A DNA stretch of 6,598 nucleotides from Candidatus Delongbacteria bacterium (GTDB lineage Bacteria > UBA4055). The position numbers and the translations under genes were made by a program. The stretch spans positions 1 through 6,598 of the forward strand of contig WTAK01000178.1 in the NCBI GenBank assembly GCA_013139625.1. The letters run 5' to 3'. This document shows, one piece after another, positions 6,141 to 6,598 of this stretch. Under the pieces are notes generated by a model that was given only the letters and a program-made list of their open reading frames with translations, was not told where the DNA came from and did no database searches. Every line of letters starts with the position of its first letter. Positions within the stretch are counted from its first letter, which is position 1.

Positions 6141-6598
6141 TTAATCTATCAAACTAAGCATAATCACTGGCAGCGCCCCACCTATATTCGAAAACATATG
6201 GATTATGACTGCAGGAAGAAGACTACCCGTCTTTTCCCGATAATGACCTGCTGTGATTCCTACTGTAAATACAAATAAAACAATAATGATTATGCGTGCT
6301 GTACTCGCACCTATTAACAACATCGGACCTAGATGATCCATCGCAAAAATAATAGCAGCCACAAAAACAGAGACACTGATACTCCTGTTCAACACTTTAA
6401 TTACTCGTTTCGTCTTTTTAGCTATTATCGTTTGAACTACTCCTCGAAATAGAATTTCTTCACTTATACTGGCATATATCCACACAAGAAGTATAATCTC
6501 AATTCGGGACAAATCTGCCGTTAAGGGATTTCCCTCCCCTCCAACCCATGTAAGCATTGAAGTTGCAATTACTCCATACATCAAAGATAATGGGGCAA
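6141..6598 (-). CDS. CPBP (CAAX/Abi) family intramembrane metalloprotease, partial, N-terminus beyond the right edge
   Basis: The frame is open to the window edge with no in-frame stop. The TTG at 6584 and ATG at 6581 are probably internal codons, not starts, because the visible 152 codons are short of the usual 200-300 and the N-terminal helices are missing. Counting from the codon at 6582-6584 as residue 1, the three conserved motifs are present: EExxxR as E42, E43 and R47 (SEEILFRG), FxxxH as F80 and H84 (FAMDH), and HxxxN as H129 and N133 (HMFSN). Hydrophobic segments lie at about 27-40, 70-83, 88-112 and 122-145. By family knowledge this is a membrane-embedded glutamate-dependent protease. 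Relatives include Rce1 CAAX proteases and bacterial proteins linked to bacteriocin self-immunity, but most have no known substrate. Nothing nearby suggests a bacteriocin. It converges on the scramblase-like operon. Confidence 0.92.
   Translation of the reverse strand, partial: APLSLMYGVIATSMLTWVGGEGNPLTADLSRIEIILLVWIYASISEEILFRGVVQTIIAKKTKRVIKVLNRSISVSVFVAAIIFAMDHLGPMLLIGASTARIIIIVLFVFTVGITAGHYREKTGSLLPAVIIHMFSNIGGALPVIMLSLID

Noticed and set aside
6579..6584. TTG/ATG as the real start of the CPBP protease
   Set aside because: The frame stays open to the window edge, no Shine-Dalgarno site lies upstream, and the family's N-terminal helices would be missing.
6141..6598. CPBP protease as a bacteriocin-immunity or phage-defence gene
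   Set aside because: Some relatives have such roles, but no bacteriocin precursor, transporter or defence gene is visible, so family membership alone does not support it.

Overview
The window is about 6.6 kb of AT-rich bacterial DNA. Every visible start is preceded by a clear GGAGG/AGGAG-type ribosome binding site. The large exported protease ends in a chain of FN3-like and ASH/BACON-like modules. This style is common in the FCB superphylum and related candidate phyla (Cloacimonadota-, Delongbacteria- or Marinimicrobia-like genomes). The strong Shine-Dalgarno sites argue against a typical Bacteroidota genome. The lineage is an inference from style, not from a marker gene.

Layout. Positions 1-4415 (minus strand) hold two tandem paralogous secreted subtilisin-family (S8) proteases. 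The upstream one is complete (1614-4415, 933 aa). The downstream one (start at 1435) runs off the left edge. Each has its own copy of the same upstream region: TTGACT, a 17-nt spacer, TATTTT, then an identical 75 nt to the start codon. A rho-independent terminator at 1567-1592 separates them, so they look like duplicated, independently transcribed units. From 4643 rightward on the plus strand is a two-gene operon: a YdfG-like short-chain dehydrogenase (4643-5413) and, 19 nt later, a scramblase/LURP-one (tubby-like fold) family protein (5433-6020). It ends in two adjacent hairpins at 6035-6060 and 6083-6110. Both are preceded by GTCA and resemble dispersed REP-type repeats; the second has a T-tract and serves as the terminator. 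Converging from the right is the C-terminal part of a CPBP (CAAX/Abi) intramembrane protease (6141-6598, minus), whose N-terminus lies outside the window.

How the genes work together. The two subtilases are probably extracellular or surface proteases that degrade protein in the environment. The dehydrogenase/scramblase-like pair is probably cotranscribed, but no shared pathway is evident. The CPBP protease is convergent and probably unrelated. I see no RNA gene, CRISPR array, insertion sequence or phage gene. The most interesting signals are the duplicated promoter with a palindrome over the -10 box, the divergence of the two active-site motifs, the nested domain in the C-terminus of the complete protease, and the paired REP-like hairpins.
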